From contig CBDDFL010000001.1 in the NCBI GenBank assembly GCA_965227095.1, positions 806,001 through 870,000 of the forward strand: DNA of 64,000 bases, given 5' to 3'. The position numbers and the translations under genes are program-made. The stretch's first letter is position 1, and each line of letters begins with the position of its first letter. Source of the stretch: JANQMY01 sp965227095. GTDB taxonomy: Bacteria; Pseudomonadota; Alphaproteobacteria; JANQMY01. Positions 51,354 through 60,401 of this stretch are shown in pieces. Below the pieces are notes generated by a model. It saw only the letters and a list, made by a program, of their open reading frames with translations, was not told where the DNA came from and did no database searches.

Positions 51354-51941
51354 TTACCGCCGCGCGGGGCGGATCATCGGATAGAGCGGCGGGGAGGACC
51401 CATGTTGCACTTTGCCAACAGCTTCAAATCCATGGCGTTCGTACAAAGTCATGTTCCGTGGATTGGAAGATTCCAAATAAGCGGCTGCGCCGTCTTCGTC
51501 TATTTTCTGAAGGGCATGCTTCATCAAGGCCGACCCAAGCCCTTGTCCTAAATAGGCCGGGTCGCACGCTATGAAGTTAAGGTACCAATGCGGTTCCTGG
51601 GGGTGAGCCGCCGCCAAGCTCGCGCCGATATTGATCAGATCTTCAAGAATTTCAGGCCGGGCCGTCTCCGCCACGATCGCGCCCATGGCGTCTGAATCCG
51701 TCGATACCCCGGGCGGCAGCCACATGGCCACGGCCTTAAAGCCGTCGACCGCGAAGGTTGTTCCATGGTCTAGGCCTTTTCCGGCGGATGCGTGGGCAAA
51801 GCGAGGCTTTGCATTCAAGTACACCGATGCTTCCGGCCAAATCCATCGTTGTACCGGGTCGGTCGAGAAGCCGAGAGTGATGGTCCGTAGGGCGCGGTCG
51901 GCATCTTTTTTGTCAACGGTGATTATTTTGGGCAATGACAT
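51354..51941 (-). CDS. GNAT family N-acetyltransferase
   Basis: A 195-residue acetyltransferase. The acetyl-CoA loop is YLGQGLGSALMKHALQ with preceding strand HWYLNFIACDPA, and the C-terminal part has AYLESSNPRNMTLYERHGFEAVG, the usual SxNxxxxxFYxxxGF end. The N-terminal half contains an extra region. It precedes the methyltransferase gene by nine bases. Substrate unknown. Confidence 0.87.
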   Translation of the reverse strand: MSLPKIITVDKKDADRALRTITLGFSTDPVQRWIWPEASVYLNAKPRFAHASAGKGLDHGTTFAVDGFKAVAMWLPPGVSTDSDAMGAIVAETARPEILEDLINIGASLAAAHPQEPHWYLNFIACDPAYLGQGLGSALMKHALQKIDEDGAAAYLESSNPRNMTLYERHGFEAVGKVQHGSSPPLYPMIRPARR

Positions 51942-52039
51942 GGGACACCATTCTGTGTGGCGATGGATGTTTGGGCGGTTTCCTTGACCCGGTCATACCA
52001 CATAAGGCCCGGGCTGTGTTCGGCGCGTGACCAAATGGA

Positions 52040-52684
52040 TCAGGCATTGCCATATAGGCGCATGATGATGGCTTTAATGACCTCTTCTTGTTTTTTCTTG
52101 GGCATGTCGATGATCGGGCCCGGCCGGCCGGCATTCATCAAATCCGCCAGGCCATGCACAATCGACCAGGCGGCCATTGCATCAATCATGGCGGACGGAT
52201 CTTCCAACGGGTCGACACCGCGAAATTGGGCGACGGCCTGCAACAAATTATTGAATGCTTTTTCGGAGAGGGCCGACAATTCCGCGTCCTCATAATCCGT
52301 GCGTTTCGATGAAAACATCAGGCGGAACAGGGCCGGGTGCGTCCGCGCAAATTCCACATAGCCTGTGCCCGAGGCGACCAAGAGCGCAAAGGGGCTTTGG
52401 TCGGTTTTGGCGCGATGGGCATCTTGCGTTTTGAGGAATTTCCGATAGCCAACCGCCGCCAATGCGGTCAGCAAACCGGCGGCATCCTTAAAGTGATGGG
52501 CGGGGGCGGCATGGCTGACGCCGGCGCGTTTGGCCACGGCCCGCAGCGAAAATCCTTCAATACCGTTTTCTTCCAGGACTTTTTCACCGGCTTCCAACAA
52601 CGCCGCGCGCAGGTCACCATGATGGTAGGGCGCTGCCTTTGGTTTTTTGAGGGCCGGTTTTCTGCCCGTTTTCGGTGTGGTCAT
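52040..52684 (-). CDS. TetR family transcriptional regulator
   Basis: A 214-residue regulator starting at ATG 52684. The DNA-binding domain is ALLEAGEKVLEENGIEGFSLRAVAKRAGVSHAAPAHHFKD, after a basic tail (GRKPALKKPKAAPYHHGDLR). The C-terminal part (about 75-214) is the ligand domain of the TetR_C_33 type. Strong inverted repeats lie 22 bp upstream, between this gene and the divergent membrane-protein operon, so it likely represses itself and that operon. Confidence 0.92.
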   Translation of the reverse strand: MTTPKTGRKPALKKPKAAPYHHGDLRAALLEAGEKVLEENGIEGFSLRAVAKRAGVSHAAPAHHFKDAAGLLTALAAVGYRKFLKTQDAHRAKTDQSPFALLVASGTGYVEFARTHPALFRLMFSSKRTDYEDAELSALSEKAFNNLLQAVAQFRGVDPLEDPSAMIDAMAAWSIVHGLADLMNAGRPGPIIDMPKKKQEEVIKAIIMRLYGNA

Positions 52685-52705
52685 GGGGAAGCCATAGCGC
52701 GCGAT

Positions 52706-52742
52706 CTTTACACTGTCAAAAAATCTTCTTGACAGTGTAAAG
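52706..52742. promoter_or_regulatory. TetR operator 1 (long inverted repeat)
   Basis: CTTTACACTGTCAA (52706-52719) is perfectly complementary to TTGACAGTGTAAAG (52729-52742) across nine bases. It overlaps TTGACA at 52729-52734, with TTTATAAC about 19-20 bases further on, a possible promoter for the plus-strand operon. Confidence 0.87.
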
Positions 52743-52762
52743 ATTAGACCCATTTATAACCC

Positions 52763-52773
52763 TGACAGTGTCA
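52763..52773. promoter_or_regulatory. TetR operator 2 (short palindrome)
   Basis: TGACAGTGTCA is a perfect 11-bp palindrome inside CTGACAGTGTCAAG, which repeats the right arm of the operator at 52706-52742 with two base changes. It probably binds the same regulator. Confidence 0.75.
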
Positions 52774-52866
52774 AGATGAGTTGAGTGATGATGATCCCTC
52801 TCAGCCGGTCCGGTCAGATTCTCGCCGATGGGGCGGGGCCGCGGGACAAGCGATACAGGCAACGAC

Positions 52867-53313
52867 ATGGATATCGATACGATCTTTAGATTTGCCAATC
52901 TGACGGCCCTTGCGGGCTGGGCCGTGCTGGTGGCCTCTCCGCTTGCGCCGAAATGGGCGGACACGATCTCGGGGTTACTCATCCCGATCCTTTTGTCCGT
53001 GGGATACATGGCTCTTGTGTTGGTCTATTGGGCCGATGCGGAAGGCGGTTTTAGCTCCCTGTCCGACGTGATGACATTGTTTACCTATCGCGAGGTCGCC
53101 TTGGCCGGGTGGATCCATTTTCTCGCGTTCGATCTTTTTGTGGGGGCGTGGGAAACGCGCGTTGCCCGGCGAGAAAACATTTCACATTTGCTGGTCATAC
53201 CTTGTTTGGCCCTGACTTTTCTGTTTGGCCCCATCGGGTTTCTTGCATTTTGCGCGTTGCGCGCCATCCCCAGATCACACCGTGTACAGACAACGCTCGC
53301 AGGAGACGCTTGA
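52867..53313 (+). CDS. ABA4-like (DUF4281) integral membrane protein
   Basis: A 148-residue membrane protein with about four helices. IFRFANLTALAGWAVLVASP and GGFSSLSDVMTLFTYREVALAGWIHFLAFDLFVGAWE are typical of the ABA4-like family, whose plant members act in xanthophyll metabolism. Bacterial function is unknown. It is the first gene after the TetR operators and its TGA overlaps the next ATG by one base. Confidence 0.83.
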   Translation: MDIDTIFRFANLTALAGWAVLVASPLAPKWADTISGLLIPILLSVGYMALVLVYWADAEGGFSSLSDVMTLFTYREVALAGWIHFLAFDLFVGAWETRVARRENISHLLVIPCLALTFLFGPIGFLAFCALRAIPRSHRVQTTLAGDA

Positions 53314-54161
53314 TGACGATTACACACACCGCCCCCTTGAATGGTTCTGTCTTACCCGAATTTTTTCACAACATTTTTCGCCGGGAGCCTCTGTTTGCCG
53401 GCACCACTGTCTTGCTCATCCTGTTGGCGGTGCCGTTATTGGCCGCGTCCGCGTTGGAGCAGCGCACACTGTTCGACATTAATGTGTGGATTAAACCGCT
53501 GAAGTTCGACCTCGCCCTGATTGTCTATCTGGGAACCATGGCGTGGTTTGCCACATGGCTGCCGGAAGGGCTGACGGAAGCGCGTTGGTACAAGACCTTT
53601 TCGGTCATCGTCGTATCGGCTGTGGCGCTGGAAATGGCGTGGATCGTTGGGGCCGCTGCGAATGGCATAGAATCCCATTTCAATTCATCAACGCCGTTCA
53701 TGGCACTGCTGTATCCAATCATGGGGGCGTTGGCGGTGACGTTGACCACCGCCACGCTGATCTATGGGCTGGTGTTTTTGCGGGACACGGACAGCGCGCT
53801 CAATCCGGCGTTTCGTTTGTCCTTGGCTTGGGGATTGATCCTCACCTTTGTGTTGACCGTATCGGCGGCGGGGTTGATGGTCGTTAATGGCGGGCATTTT
53901 GTGGGCGGAAATCTGTCCGATGCGGAGGCCTTTCCCCTCATGGGCTGGGCCACCGACGGGGGCGATTTGCGGGTGCCTCACTTTTTTGCCACCCATGCCA
54001 TGCACTTCATTCCCGCGTTTGGTTTTGTGGCCGGTGCGGTGTTGCCAACGGGCCTGGCCCGGGCGTCCGTCTACCTCGCATCCGCCGGCTTTACGGGCTT
54101 TGTGGCCTACACAGTGTATGAAGCCATGAATGGCTTACCCTTTCTGGGGCTTGTCCTGTAG
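53313..54161 (+). CDS. Polytopic membrane protein, unknown function
   Basis: A 282-residue protein with seven to eight membrane helices. The ATG at 53313 overlaps the previous TGA and has AGGAG at 53301-53305, so translation is coupled. It contains NVWIKPLKFDLALIVYLGTM early and VPHFFATHAMHFIPAFGFVA late, with histidines inside a helix. No named family is recognised. It is presumably regulated with the ABA4-like gene by TetR. Confidence 0.78.
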   Translation: MTITHTAPLNGSVLPEFFHNIFRREPLFAGTTVLLILLAVPLLAASALEQRTLFDINVWIKPLKFDLALIVYLGTMAWFATWLPEGLTEARWYKTFSVIVVSAVALEMAWIVGAAANGIESHFNSSTPFMALLYPIMGALAVTLTTATLIYGLVFLRDTDSALNPAFRLSLAWGLILTFVLTVSAAGLMVVNGGHFVGGNLSDAEAFPLMGWATDGGDLRVPHFFATHAMHFIPAFGFVAGAVLPTGLARASVYLASAGFTGFVAYTVYEAMNGLPFLGLVL

Positions 54162-54251
54162 GGCTTACCGGCGACAGGACCATGGAACTGACACATCTGA
54201 CGGTTAGAAAGGGATCAGCCGACCCCCATTGAGACCCAAGCAGGTTTAGCC

Positions 54252-54764
54252 ATGACCACAGACCGTCCCTTGCATGTGCTGTTTTTATGCGTGGGAAACT
54301 CCGCACGGTCGATCATGGCGGAATCCATTCTCAATCATCTGGCCGGTGATTGGTTCATTGGCGTGTCCGCCGGGTCTCAACCGGCGGGGGCTGTCCATCC
54401 TGAAGCGCTCCGCCTCCTCACGGAAAAAGGCCACGATGTGTCACGTCTTCGGTCTAAAAGTTGGGATGACTATGCCGGTGCGGACGCGCCCCCGATCGAC
54501 TTTGTTGTCACCGTGTGTGATCACGCTGCAGCGGAAACGTGCCCGATTTGGCCGGGCCATCCGATGGTTGCTCATTGGGGCGTGGCGGACCCGGCATCCG
54601 TTGACGGACCGGGCGCCAGTCAAAAGCAGGCCTTTGCGGATGCCTATGACCTGCTTCAAAAACGCATCACGTCGTTTATGTCCTTACCCCTTGCGGAGCT
54701 AAGCCCGTCCGAGCAGCGAGCGGCCATGGACCGGATCGGTCACCTCCGTTTGTCACGCGGTTAG
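54252..54764 (+). CDS. arsC: Arsenate reductase, thioredoxin-coupled (LMW phosphatase fold)
   Basis: A 170-residue protein. VLFLCVGNSARSIMAESIL is the CX5R P-loop with the nucleophilic cysteine near residue 15. FVVTVCDHAAAETCPIWPGHP supplies the two resolving cysteines of the ArsC triad, which separates it from ordinary low-weight tyrosine phosphatases. It reduces arsenate to arsenite. No arsB/acr3 or arsR gene adjoins, so its setting is isolated. The stop overlaps the convergent DUF4345-like gene by four bases. Confidence 0.88.
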   Translation: MTTDRPLHVLFLCVGNSARSIMAESILNHLAGDWFIGVSAGSQPAGAVHPEALRLLTEKGHDVSRLRSKSWDDYAGADAPPIDFVVTVCDHAAAETCPIWPGHPMVAHWGVADPASVDGPGASQKQAFADAYDLLQKRITSFMSLPLAELSPSEQRAAMDRIGHLRLSRG

Positions 54765-55165
54765 GCGCCCCGCCGCGCCCCGATCAGCGCCGCCAACGTC
54801 ATAACGGTCAGGGCTGCCTCGACCATGATGACGGTCTGAACCTCCGACGAATAGCTGTCCCAAATATTGGTGCCCTCGATGACAAGGCTCGACAAACGGC
54901 CAAGTAAGATCCCACCCACGGTGATGAGCAAGACCAGAAGTCCCGTTCGTATACGGAGGAAATTCACAAGGCTCAAAAACAGGGCAATGGCAACCACCGC
55001 ATAGAACCCGCCATATTGGCCGCGGATCGCACTTCGTCCATCGGCGGTGAGCGCCAGAACGTCGAAGGCATCCAGTAAGTCGCCCGGCGATGTCATGGCG
55101 CGGTAACTCACATACCCCGCCCCCAAAAGCCCGAGTGCCAGCACAAGCTTGCGGAAATTATCCAT
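54761..55165 (-). CDS. DUF4345-like membrane protein
   Basis: A 134-residue protein with four predicted helices (about 7-25, 49-68, 71-90 and 108-128). IRGQYGGFYAVVAIALFLSL and TGLLVLLITVGGILLGRLSSLVIEG match DUF4345 proteins. Function unknown. It converges on arsC with a four-base overlap. Confidence 0.75.
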   Translation of the reverse strand: MDNFRKLVLALGLLGAGYVSYRAMTSPGDLLDAFDVLALTADGRSAIRGQYGGFYAVVAIALFLSLVNFLRIRTGLLVLLITVGGILLGRLSSLVIEGTNIWDSYSSEVQTVIMVEAALTVMTLAALIGARRGA

Positions 55166-55201
55166 GTGTCTCCCCCTTATGTTTTGCGTTGCATGAGTGG
55201 C

Positions 55202-55690
55202 CTAAGGTGCCGGATAAGCGTGTCCGATCATCCGTGTGCCTTCAAAAACCGCGCGGTCGAGCACATGCGTGCCCTCTCCGAAATGCGGCCCGTCAATAAA
55301 CACGAAATCAAAAGCTTTGTTTTCATTCACGTCTCTGTGCAGCATGACGATATACATATCGCCTGTGTTGGGGGCGGGACTGACAATGATATCGACGTCC
55401 TTCGTCGACCCGTCTTTCACATAAGTGTAGCCCACATAGACATTGCCGTTCGGCTTCCCCTCTTGGAAGGGATGCATCACCAGCCAGCCATTACCGTCAA
55501 TCTGAACTTCGGGGAAGGTGATGGTGTTTCCGTCGCGCGTGGAGCCATCCGTGATGATCCAGTTTTTGTCCCCATTGCCGATTGTTCGTTGTGGTGCGGC
55601 TGCGTCAGCGGGGGCTGATTGTTCTGCGTTGGCGACCATCGGACCGAATGTCAGTATGGTGGCAAGAAGCGCGAGTTGAGTTGTTTTCAT
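55202..55690 (-). CDS. Exported DUF7282-like protein
   Basis: A 162-residue protein with signal peptide MKTTQLALLATILTFGPMVANA. The mature part holds a single beta-sandwich-like domain: ITFPEVQIDGNGWLVMHPFQ, VGYTYVKDGSTKDVDIIV and MYIVMLHRDVNENKAFDFV. This pattern resembles the DUF7282 domain of archaeal and bacterial surface proteins. No cysteine is present. Function unknown. It is upstream of the DUF4345-like gene on the same strand. Confidence 0.7.
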   Translation of the reverse strand: MKTTQLALLATILTFGPMVANAEQSAPADAAAPQRTIGNGDKNWIITDGSTRDGNTITFPEVQIDGNGWLVMHPFQEGKPNGNVYVGYTYVKDGSTKDVDIIVSPAPNTGDMYIVMLHRDVNENKAFDFVFIDGPHFGEGTHVLDRAVFEGTRMIGHAYPAP

Positions 55691-55773
55691 GTGTTGTCCC
55701 TGGTGCGTAATGTCCCCATGTGGTGAGTTTCCCCTTAGGGGCGCAGCGGGTCAAGAAAAGCCGGAGGAAACAG

Positions 55774-56175
55774 ATGGCCGATCGGATGTCTGGTGGCTGC
55801 CAATGTGGTCAGATCAGGTACGAAATTGTCGGAACGCCGTTGAGATTGGCCATTTGTCATTGCCGCGATTGCCAAAAGCAAAGCAGCAGTGCCTTTGGGA
55901 TGAGCCTCACTGTGCACCCGCAACATTTCCGGATCACCAAAGGCGCCGTTAAACAGTTCGAGTGGCGATGTGACAGTGGGCGAACGAAAATCTGCACCTT
56001 CTGCCCCAATTGCGGGACACGGATCACTCACGAAAGTGACGGGTCAATCAGTGTCAAGGCCGGCTCCTTGGATGACACAAGCGGTTTGCATCCGGACGCC
56101 CATTATTGGACCGCCCGCCGGCAAAAGTGGTTCGACATATCGCCCGACCTGCCGCACTATGCGGATGACGGCTAG
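55774..56175 (+). CDS. GFA family protein
   Basis: A 133-residue zinc protein. The sites are GGCQCGQIRY, ICHCRDCQKQSSSAFG and CTFCPNCGTRI, with VKAGSLDDTSGLHPDAHYWT at the end. GGAGGAAACAG precedes ATG 55774. The family's reference activity is formaldehyde condensation with glutathione, but most members are untested. It is a different subgroup from the GFA protein at 32203. The stop overlaps the convergent lipocalin stop by four bases. Confidence 0.87.
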   Translation: MADRMSGGCQCGQIRYEIVGTPLRLAICHCRDCQKQSSSAFGMSLTVHPQHFRITKGAVKQFEWRCDSGRTKICTFCPNCGTRITHESDGSISVKAGSLDDTSGLHPDAHYWTARRQKWFDISPDLPHYADDG

Positions 56176-56786
56176 AGCTTTTCTTGGGTGTAAATAAGCT
56201 CGGCGACAGGCAAGTCGGCCTGTTTGGCACAGGCGAGAATCTCTGTCTTTAGAGCGTCAGAGATGAATTGATCCCGTGTCAGTATAAAGATGAAACTCTT
56301 GTCTTCGCCGCTGACCACCGCCCAGTCATACAAATCGTTTCCGTTTGTGGGACCCAGACAATAAATCCAATAATCGAACCCGCCACGGCTGGCAAAGGCA
56401 CGTTGAAAGAAACGCGCCACGCTGTTGCCGAACGCGATTTTCAGCTTGCGGTTTTCCGGGTCGTTGTTCGCAAGGGCAATGCCCGTGATGCTTTCTTCCG
56501 TCAGGGTCCCATCCGCGGCCTTGCGGGTGCACCGGTTGAGCACATCAATGGAAGACGGTGAGGTGACGGTGTAATTGGCTGTGGAGTTGATGCAGGGGCC
56601 AAAATCCTTGCCGTCTCTAGACAGGGTGTTGTCCTGAAACCGATTGGGTGTGCGGGCCGTGTCGTACCAAAGCCCGGCATATTTCGTGAGGGTCACGTCG
56701 AACGACGACGAAAAAGACGCGGCACTTGCCGCAATCGTCAGTCCCAATCCCATTAATCCGATGAAAATGATGAATAGAGTGCGCAT
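56172..56786 (-). CDS. Exported lipocalin family protein
   Basis: A 204-residue protein with signal peptide MRTLFIIFIGLMGLGLTIAA. The lipocalin opening KYAGLWYDTARTPNRFQD (GxW motif) is clear, followed by a beta-barrel. GGFDYWIYCLGPTNGNDLYDWAVVSG holds the second conserved block. It has no lipobox, so it is likely free in the periplasm, unlike Blc, which is lipid-anchored. It presumably binds fatty acids or lysophospholipids. Confidence 0.85.
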   Translation of the reverse strand: MRTLFIIFIGLMGLGLTIAASAASFSSSFDVTLTKYAGLWYDTARTPNRFQDNTLSRDGKDFGPCINSTANYTVTSPSSIDVLNRCTRKAADGTLTEESITGIALANNDPENRKLKIAFGNSVARFFQRAFASRGGFDYWIYCLGPTNGNDLYDWAVVSGEDKSFIFILTRDQFISDALKTEILACAKQADLPVAELIYTQEKL

Positions 56787-56836
56787 GTGACGGCCTCCCT
56801 GCTTTATTTCTTCTACGCACAGACCTAAGCAGTGGT

Positions 56837-57826
56837 TCAGCGATCTTCCACCGGGTAAGGGCCGTCTTCGAAAATCTGATCGTGATATCCTTTCAAACCT
56901 ATGAGTTGCGCAAGGGGGCTGCGCCAGCTTTCACCGGCGGATAGGCGCTCAATAACGGCGTGAAAGTCTAGTTTTGGCTGCCAATCCAGGTCGCGCCGGG
57001 CTTTTTCATTCACATAGACCCGGTCGATGGTGGGGAACATGCGCCAATGGCGTTTGTCATATTCCGCGCGATAGGCCGGCACATATTTTTCGACGACCGC
57101 TGGGGCATCCACTTGAAGAAGCGGCAAATCTTCTTGTTGGAAGGGGGAGGTGGCGCTGATGATGTATTTGCCAAAGCCGAGGCGAGGGGCACATTCCATC
57201 GCGTTGAGATGGGCGCTCACGGCGTCTTCCACATCCACACGGCGGAACAGAAATTCGGACGATTTCGCGTTGTCGTCGGCGAAAGCGTCCCGCTTGGCTT
57301 TGTTGTCGTCTTCTTCCGGAAAAAAGCGTGACGTGCGCAGCACCAAACACGGTAGTCCCTGCTTTTTGTGCATCAGCTCGCACAGATCCTCCGCCGCGGA
57401 TTTCGTGACCCCATAGATGTTTTTGGGGATGGGGCGCACATCTTCCGTGATCCACGCAGCGGGCGCCCCTGGCGGCGGCACCAAGGCGTTGCCGAACACG
57501 CTGGTGGTGCTGGTAAACACGAACCGCTGCAGCCCCTGCGCGGCGGCTTCCTCCAACAGGTTAAGCGTGCCGGTAATGTTGGTGTCGACAAAATCTTGAC
57601 GGCTGTGCGTCGCCACATGGGGCTTGTGCAAAGTGGCGGTGTGAATGACCGCCTCCACGCCGGACATTGCTTTTTTAACGAAATCCCGGTCGGCAATCGT
57701 GCCCATATGGGTTGTAAAGGGCGATGCTTTAATGTCCACGCCGATCGCGCGTTTTCCGCTGCTTTGCAGTGTACGGAGGATCGCTTCCCCTAAGTGTCCG
57801 GCGCTGCCGGTGACAAGTATGGTCAT
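56837..57826 (-). CDS. NAD-dependent epimerase/dehydratase (extended SDR)
   Basis: A 329-residue protein. ILVTGSAGHLGEAIL gives GxxGxxG, VEAVIHTATLHKP follows, and YGVTKSAAEDL gives the catalytic YxxxK. Serine/threonine FTSTTSVFG completes the triad. It resembles sugar-nucleotide epimerases but has no recognisable substrate signature. ATG 57826 is used; a TTG three codons earlier is less likely. It follows the membrane-protein gene closely on the same strand. Confidence 0.88.
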   Translation of the reverse strand: MTILVTGSAGHLGEAILRTLQSSGKRAIGVDIKASPFTTHMGTIADRDFVKKAMSGVEAVIHTATLHKPHVATHSRQDFVDTNITGTLNLLEEAAAQGLQRFVFTSTTSVFGNALVPPPGAPAAWITEDVRPIPKNIYGVTKSAAEDLCELMHKKQGLPCLVLRTSRFFPEEDDNKAKRDAFADDNAKSSEFLFRRVDVEDAVSAHLNAMECAPRLGFGKYIISATSPFQQEDLPLLQVDAPAVVEKYVPAYRAEYDKRHWRMFPTIDRVYVNEKARRDLDWQPKLDFHAVIERLSAGESWRSPLAQLIGLKGYHDQIFEDGPYPVEDR

Positions 57827-57831
57827 AAGGG

Positions 57832-58368
57832 TCAAATCATCTCGGAGGAATCATCGTCAGATCCTGGGCCCTCTCGCCCGTAAACCATGGCCGCAAGCAG
57901 ATAGGTTGCCTGGAATAGATTGATGATGAGGACGGTTGTGTAAAGCGCCATTCCGAATTCAGGTAAAAGTCCGATAATCAAAAGGATCATGGCAAGTTGG
58001 CTGCTGCCTTCCAGCAGAATCCAAAAGAAGGACGCGCCAACCATATTGGTCCGGGCCCTTTTGCCGTAAGCTTGCCGCACATCCGACGCCGCGAACTGGG
58101 CGTAGATTGATGCAAGATTGCTGATGAACAAGATGGCGCCGGACACACGCCAGAGCAGGGCACCTTCCATGCCGTAGACGCTGAGCAGCAAGGGCAGTAA
58201 GGCGCCGACCAGGATGAAAAGACCAACGGTCACGACCGCTCGGATCATGAAGAGTTCATAGACACTGGCGCGCCGGTCCCGGGAGAAGCTGATCAACGCG
58301 CCAAAGCCCACAAAGATGCCGGCGATTTGCGCGATGGCGAAAAAGAGATCTGTGGTCTGTGAATCCAT
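57832..58368 (-). CDS. Integral membrane protein, unknown function
   Basis: A 178-residue protein with five or so helices, including FFAIAQIAGIFVGFGALISF, MIRAVVTVGLFILVGALLPL and FFWILLEGSSQLAMILLIIG. ATG 58368 is chosen over two earlier in-frame starts because it gives a helix close to the N-terminus. No family recognised. Five bases separate its stop from the epimerase start, so translation is likely coupled. Confidence 0.7.
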   Translation of the reverse strand: MDSQTTDLFFAIAQIAGIFVGFGALISFSRDRRASVYELFMIRAVVTVGLFILVGALLPLLLSVYGMEGALLWRVSGAILFISNLASIYAQFAASDVRQAYGKRARTNMVGASFFWILLEGSSQLAMILLIIGLLPEFGMALYTTVLIINLFQATYLLAAMVYGREGPGSDDDSSEMI

Positions 58369-58490
58369 AATGTGCCGCTCCGTCATCCTTATGCCGTGTT
58401 CGTTTTGGCCTGGCAATTCCTCTTGACCCTCCGGCGCAACACGCTAAATTCAGAAATATGACAATTTGTCAGTGAAGCTGAGGACCCAAA

Positions 58491-60308
58491 ATGAGCATCA
58501 CAACAGAGCGCCCAGACGCCAATACCAACCCAAGTTTTGATCCGGACGCCTTGCGCGCCAAATATCGCGAAGAACGCGACAAACGGTTGCGGACCGATGG
58601 GAATGAGCAATACCAGAATGTGGTTGGCGACCTTGCGCATTTTGTGGATGACCCCTACGTGGCGCCCGGGTTCGAGCGGGCACCACTGACCGACGAAGTG
58701 GAGGTTGTGGTGATCGGCGGCGGCTTTGGCGGCTTGCTTGCGGGCGCCCGGCTGCGCGAAGCGGGCCTCAAAGACATCCGGTTGATCGAAAAGGGCGGCG
58801 ATTTTGGCGGCACCTGGTATTGGAACCGGTATCCGGGCGCGCAGTGTGACGTGGAAGCCTATGTGTATCTGCCGCTGCTGGAAGAAACCGGTTACGTGCC
58901 ATCGGAAAAATATGCCCGCGCGCCGGAAATTCTAGCGCACAGCCGGGCCATCGCCGAAAAATATGATCTGTACACGAATGCTTGTTTTCAAACCGAAGTG
59001 ACAGAGATGACGTGGGACGAAGATCAAGCCCGCTGGATCATCTCGACAAATCGCGGCGATGCCATGAAGGCGCGCTTTGTGTGCATGGCCAATGGTCCGC
59101 TGCATCGCGCAAAGCTGCCGGGCATTCCGGGGGTGGAAACGTTTAAAGGTCACGCCTTTCACACCAGCCGGTGGGACTATGCCTATACGGGGGGAGATTC
59201 CAACGGCGGCCTGACCGGCCTGAAGGGCAAGCGCGTCGGTATTATCGGCACCGGGGCCACCGCCGTGCAATGCATTCCGCATTTGGGCGAAACGGCTGAC
59301 CAGCTCTACGTCTTTCAGCGCACGCCGTCGTCAATTGATGTGCGTAATAACCGGCCGACCGACCCAGGCTGGGCTGAAAGCTTGGAACCGGGCTGGCATC
59401 AAAAACGGATGGATAACTTTAACATCTTGGTGTCAGGCGGCTTCCAGGACGAAGACCTGGTGAATGACGGCTGGACCGACATCATCCGCAACCTGCTGAT
59501 GCGGGTCACCCATGATAAAGGCGGTGCCTTGTCGCCCGAAGACATCGAAAACGTCATGGAAATGGCGGATTTCGAAAAAATGGAACAAATCCGCGGTCGG
59601 GTGGACAGCGTTGTGAAGGACGACACCGTCGCAGAGGCACTCAAGCCGTATTACCGTCAGTTCTGTAAACGCCCCTGCTTCCATGATGACTATCTCGACA
59701 CGTTCAACCGGCCCAACGTCACCCTTGTGGATACCAATGGCCAAGGGGTCGACCGCATCACCGAAAAAGGTGTGGTGGCGAACGGTGTTGAGTATGAGGT
59801 GGACTGCCTGATTTACGCCACCGGCTTTGAGGTGGGAACCGACTATACAAGGCGGTCCGGCTACGAACTATATGGGCGAGGTGGGCAAAGCCTAACGGAA
59901 AAATGGAAAGACGGCGTATCGTCGTTCCATGGCATTCACACCCACGGATTTCCCAATGTGTTCATTATGGGCGGCTCGCAAAGCGGCTTCACCGTGAATT
60001 TCTGTCACAATCTGAATGAACAGAGCAAGTACATCGCCTATATCATTTCCGAGGCAAAAGCCCGCCAAGCGCGCACGGTGGAGACGTCTGTCGATGCCGA
60101 AGAAGATTGGGTGAAAACCATCATTGAACTGGCGCAGCTTCGGCAAAAATTTTTCGAGGAATGTACGCCCGGCTATTACAACAATGAGGGTAAGCCCGGC
60201 GAACGCAGTGGCCAAAGTGTGTGGTATGGCGCCGGCCCGGTTGCCTATTTCAAGGTATTGTCAGATTGGCAGGAACAGGGTGAGCTGAAAGGCCTGGAGC
60301 TGTCTTAG
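58491..60308 (+). CDS. Flavin-containing Baeyer-Villiger monooxygenase
   Basis: A 605-residue type I BVMO. The FAD motif VVVIGGGFGGLLAGARL lies near residue 72 and the NADPH motif VGIIGTGATAVQCIPHLG near residue 247. The fingerprint FKGHAFHTSRWDY sits between them. LIYATGFEVG is the later ATG motif. It inserts oxygen beside a carbonyl, turning ketones into esters or cyclic ketones into lactones, and could feed esterases like the one at 2277. An N-terminal extension of about 65 residues is usual in the phenylacetone and cyclododecanone groups. Confidence 0.92.
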   Translation: MSITTERPDANTNPSFDPDALRAKYREERDKRLRTDGNEQYQNVVGDLAHFVDDPYVAPGFERAPLTDEVEVVVIGGGFGGLLAGARLREAGLKDIRLIEKGGDFGGTWYWNRYPGAQCDVEAYVYLPLLEETGYVPSEKYARAPEILAHSRAIAEKYDLYTNACFQTEVTEMTWDEDQARWIISTNRGDAMKARFVCMANGPLHRAKLPGIPGVETFKGHAFHTSRWDYAYTGGDSNGGLTGLKGKRVGIIGTGATAVQCIPHLGETADQLYVFQRTPSSIDVRNNRPTDPGWAESLEPGWHQKRMDNFNILVSGGFQDEDLVNDGWTDIIRNLLMRVTHDKGGALSPEDIENVMEMADFEKMEQIRGRVDSVVKDDTVAEALKPYYRQFCKRPCFHDDYLDTFNRPNVTLVDTNGQGVDRITEKGVVANGVEYEVDCLIYATGFEVGTDYTRRSGYELYGRGGQSLTEKWKDGVSSFHGIHTHGFPNVFIMGGSQSGFTVNFCHNLNEQSKYIAYIISEAKARQARTVETSVDAEEDWVKTIIELAQLRQKFFEECTPGYYNNEGKPGERSGQSVWYGAGPVAYFKVLSDWQEQGELKGLELS

Positions 60309-60320
60309 GCCCTCCAGCGT

Positions 60321-60401
60321 CTACCAAGGATGTTCGGTACCGTCCCACGACCAGAATGTGCCACTGTCGTCGAGGGTTAGGCGGCGGCAGCGACATGCGC
60401 C
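60321..60401 (-). other. In-frame 26-codon tail after the GNAT stop, possible gene remnant
   Basis: Directly after the TAG of the GNAT gene (60402-60404) the same frame stays open to another TAG at 60321. It would encode GACRCRRLTLDDSGTFWSWD then GTEHPW. The sequence looks protein-like rather than random, so it may be the C-terminal relic of another gene or a readthrough tail. No start codon is obvious. Confidence 0.2.
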
